From the NCBI RefSeq assembly GCF_900114675.1, contig NZ_FOZM01000001.1, forward strand, positions 806,001 to 870,000: a stretch of 64,000 nucleotides of DNA, written 5' to 3'. Below are positions 61,569 to 64,000 of the stretch, one piece after another; within the stretch, counting starts at the first letter, position 1; the number at the start of each line of letters is the position of its first letter. The notes beneath the pieces were generated by a model. That model saw nothing but the letters and a program-made list of their open reading frames with translations. It did no database searches and was not told where the DNA came from. This DNA comes from Yoonia litorea (GTDB lineage Bacteria; Pseudomonadota; Alphaproteobacteria; Rhodobacterales; Rhodobacteraceae). The position numbers and the translations under genes are program-made.

Positions 61569-63026
61569 ATGAGCTTTACCCTTGCCATCGTGGGACGCCC
61601 CAATGTGGGCAAATCCACCTTGTTCAACCGTCTGGTTGGCAAGAAGCTGGCGCTTGTCGATGATCAGCCCGGCGTGACGCGTGATTTGCGTGAAGGCGAA
61701 GGTCGGATTGCCGACCTGCGCTTTACCGTGATCGACAGTGCGGGTCTGGAAGAAGCCACTGATGATAGCCTTCAGGGCCGGATGCGTCGTTTGACCGAAC
61801 GCGCGGTCGAAATGGCCGACGTTTGCCTTTTCATGATTGACGCTCGCGCGGGACTTTTGCCCGCCGATGAGGTCTTTGCAGATATCCTGCGCAAGAAGAA
61901 TGCCAATGTGATCCTTGCGGCCAACAAGGCCGAAGGAAAGGCGGCTGATGCCACCATTCTGGAGGCCTATGCACTGGGTCTGGGCGAGCCGATCCGCTTG
62001 TCGGCAGAACATGGCGAAGGCCTGCTTGATCTTTACAACGCCCTGACACCAATCGCTGAGGCGCGTGCCGAACAGGCCGAAGCCGACTTGCCTGAGACAG
62101 ACGTTGATGTCGGAGATGATGACGAAGATGCAGCGCGTATTCCAACGAAGGCGCGGCCCTTGCAGATTGCAGTGGTCGGTCGTCCGAACGCTGGCAAATC
62201 GACGCTGATCAACAAGATCATCGGGGAAGAGCGCCTCTTAACCGGTCCCGAGGCTGGCATCACGCGCGACGCGATCTCGGTCCAGCAGGACTGGGGCGGT
62301 GTGCCAATGCGGATTTTTGACACCGCAGGGATGCGCAAAAAGGCGAAGGTCCAAGAAAAGATCGAAAAGCTCTCCGTGTCTGATGGCTTGCGCGCCGTCA
62401 AATTCGCAGAAGTCGTGGTCGTCTTGCTGGATGTCGAAATCCCGTTTGAGCAACAGGATTTGCGTATTGCTGATCTTGCCGAACGCGAAGGGCGAGCCGT
62501 CGTCGTTGCTGTGAACAAATGGGACACCGAAGACGACAAGCAGGACAAACTGCGCGATTTGAAAGAAAGCTTTGAGCGTCTGTTGCCGCAACTGCGTGGT
62601 GCACCGCTGGTGACAGTCTCAGCCAAGACCGGAAAAGGGCTGGATCGTCTGCAGCAGGCGATCATGCGTGCACATGATGTCTGGAACCGGCGTGTGACAA
62701 CGGCGAACCTGAACCGCTGGCTGACGGGAATGCTGGAACAGCACCCGCCACCGGCGCCAGGCGGGCGACGGATCAAGATGCGCTACATGACGCAAGTGAA
62801 GACCCGACCACCGGCGTTTGTCGTGATGACATCTTTCCCCGATATGGTCCCGGACAGCTATAAACGCTATCTGATCAACGGTTTACGGCTTGATTTTGAT
62901 ATGCCCGGTACGCCGATCAGGCTCTACCTGCGTGATCAGGGCGACAAGAACCCGTACAAGGACAAGAAGTCTTCGCAACCCTCGCGTCTGTCAAAGCATC
63001 TCAAGAAGAAGCCGACAGACCGCTAG
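61569..63026 (+). CDS. der: GTPase Der (EngA), ribosome biogenesis
   Basis: Tandem-GTPase needed for 50S subunit assembly. 485 residues: first G domain with GRPNVGKST near residue 8 and DSAGLEE near 56; acidic linker ([12 protein letters not shown]); second G domain with GRPNAGKST near 206, [14 protein letters not shown] near 253 and NKWD near 318; and the C-terminal KH-like domain ending in a basic tail. Its 3' end overlaps the convergent membrane-protein gene by 26 bases. Confidence 0.96.
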   Translation: MSFTLAIVGRPNVGKSTLFNRLVGKKLALVDDQPGVTRDLREGEGRIADLRFTVIDSAGLEEATDDSLQGRMRRLTERAVEMADVCLFMIDARAGLLPADEVFADILRKKNANVILAANKAEGKAADATILEAYALGLGEPIRLSAEHGEGLLDLYNALTPIAEARAEQAEADLPETDVDVGDDDEDAARIPTKARPLQIAVVGRPNAGKSTLINKIIGEERLLTGPEAGITRDAISVQQDWGGVPMRIFDTAGMRKKAKVQEKIEKLSVSDGLRAVKFAEVVVVLLDVEIPFEQQDLRIADLAEREGRAVVVAVNKWDTEDDKQDKLRDLKESFERLLPQLRGAPLVTVSAKTGKGLDRLQQAIMRAHDVWNRRVTTANLNRWLTGMLEQHPPPAPGGRRIKMRYMTQVKTRPPAFVVMTSFPDMVPDSYKRYLINGLRLDFDMPGTPIRLYLRDQGDKNPYKDKKSSQPSRLSKHLKKKPTDR

Positions 63027-63720
63027 GCCGACGCATTGCGACAAGCGCAAGCATGATCGCGATACCGACCGCAGCCATCGCTGATACGGTCCAGAGGTCA
63101 AGTTGGTTGGCAACGATGATTGCCACCAAGGCCCAGACGACCGTCAGACCGTAGGATGGTGCCTTGCTGAACCATTGCACCGGTGCGGCGACCAAAAGCG
63201 CACCGGCAATTCCAAGATAAGCCCAGCCTGTCTGGTCTGTAATGAGGCCGTAGCCAGCGGCAGTGCTGCCAAGCGACACGAATGAGGCGGCTGTCAGCCA
63301 GCCTGCGTAAATTCCGACGGGGACGCGGAACAGCCAGATGTCGCGTTCCGGCGTCCGCAGAAGTGCAACGATTGCGCCTGCCGCCATGATGAAAATCGTG
63401 ATCGAGGCCCAAACTGCGCTATTGTTCGCTATCGCGAGCCAAGGCGTGCCGACAGCCAGGCTGACAATCAACGGCCAGCGCGCGCGGTGCCAATCAGCGG
63501 CCTCCGGTCGTTTGACAACGCCGTAAAGTGCTGAAACCGCAAGCCATGTGTAGATCAGTCCCCAGATCGCAAAGGCATAGCCCGCAGGCTGAACGGGCGG
63601 TTCGACTTGCGGGATAGGAAGTTGATCGGCGCGAAATCCGCTGAACGGATTTGCAACAAGCGGAGACAGCACGAAGGTCGCTGTCAGTACGAGTGTGATA
63701 TAGGCGGCTAATTTTTTCAT
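63001..63720 (-). CDS. TspO/tryptophan-rich-sensory-related membrane protein
   Basis: 239 residues from ATG 63720, seven or so hydrophobic segments. The stretch [27 protein letters not shown] near residues 40-66 is typical of bacterial proteins annotated as tryptophan-rich sensory proteins related to TspO/MBR, although the protein is longer than true TspO (about 160). Function unknown; TspO itself binds porphyrins in photosynthetic relatives. The frame continues upstream, but that part opposes serS. The end overlaps der by 26 bases. Confidence 0.75.
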   Translation of the reverse strand: MKKLAAYITLVLTATFVLSPLVANPFSGFRADQLPIPQVEPPVQPAGYAFAIWGLIYTWLAVSALYGVVKRPEAADWHRARWPLIVSLAVGTPWLAIANNSAVWASITIFIMAAGAIVALLRTPERDIWLFRVPVGIYAGWLTAASFVSLGSTAAGYGLITDQTGWAYLGIAGALLVAAPVQWFSKAPSYGLTVVWALVAIIVANQLDLWTVSAMAAVGIAIMLALVAMRRPSGLSASS

Positions 63721-63778
63721 ATCGGGCAAACGCCGCGTTGCAGCAGTTGGTTCCAATACCCAGACCCTTGAAAGAGGC

Positions 63779-63802
63779 GAGGCGGATTGCGCAACCCGCC
63801 TC
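63779..63802 (-). terminator. Palindromic hairpin downstream of serS
   Basis: On the minus strand GAGGCGG-G-TTGC-GCAA-T-CCGCCTC is an almost fully self-complementary stem (seven-base arms, one mismatch, then four more bases), followed by gcctcttt. It lies 16 bases after the serS stop. Probable terminator, T-run weak. Confidence 0.5.
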
Positions 63803-63817
63803 GGTCCAAAAGAGTAA

Positions 63818-64000
<183 letters not shown>

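Overview
The window is a chromosomal segment of an alphaproteobacterium, most likely a marine member of the Rhodobacterales (Roseobacter group). The support is a complete complex I gene cluster with the scattered extra genes typical of that group, a NuoE with a C-terminal helix-hairpin-helix tail, a Hint-domain protein, a short LOV photoreceptor, a heterotetrameric sarcosine oxidase and GC-rich coding throughout. No tRNA, rRNA, insertion sequence, prophage or CRISPR array was found. It reads as ordinary housekeeping chromosome, not as an island.

Layout. 1-5047: tail of a leucine-degradation operon (mccB partial, mccA, HMG-CoA lyase, methylglutaconyl-CoA hydratase), coupled by 4-base overlaps except between mccB and mccA. 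5112-6029: an unrecognised membrane protein, followed by the only gene-free stretch over 300 bases (6030-6400). 6401-26823: all fourteen nuo genes (nuoA-N, one strand) with eleven non-nuo genes inserted between them: a sulfotransferase, small membrane proteins, lipoproteins, two DUF3291 proteins, exported proteins, a membrane-anchored paralogue of the NuoE tail and a CMD-family protein. A good intrinsic terminator lies inside this cluster at 14630-14654. The strand continues through birA, coaX and RNase J (26813-30032).

30120-42019: mixed orientations. Lipoproteins, a DEAD-box helicase, release factor 3, a Hint protein, an SDR-like protein without the usual active site, an AlkC-like DNA glycosylase, an orphan ABC ATPase, and a minus-strand ccmI-ruvX-DUF1289 run followed by a short LOV protein. 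42147-47406: sarcosine oxidase soxB-D-A-G. 47556-49923: a lipoprotein, sodB and a threonine/serine dehydratase. 49906-63720: LOG-family protein, a LysM protein, an Atm1-type ABC exporter, a YetF-like protein, an RND pump with its adaptor, then yfgM-like, bamB, der (the same order as in E. coli) and a TspO-related membrane protein. The window ends in the 3' end of serS.

How the parts connect: BirA would biotinylate MccA. Leucine and sarcosine breakdown feed electrons and one-carbon units toward complex I and folate metabolism, and sarcosine oxidase makes hydrogen peroxide not far from sodB. The most unexpected sequence signal is an approximately 11-bp degenerate tandem repeat present in only two places: between mccB and mccA and between soxB and soxD. 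The two copies share a 13-base identical core. Other points of interest are the HhH-domain pair in the nuo cluster, the inverted repeat that covers the sodB ribosome binding site, the short LOV protein, and three convergent gene pairs whose stop codons share one palindromic tetranucleotide.
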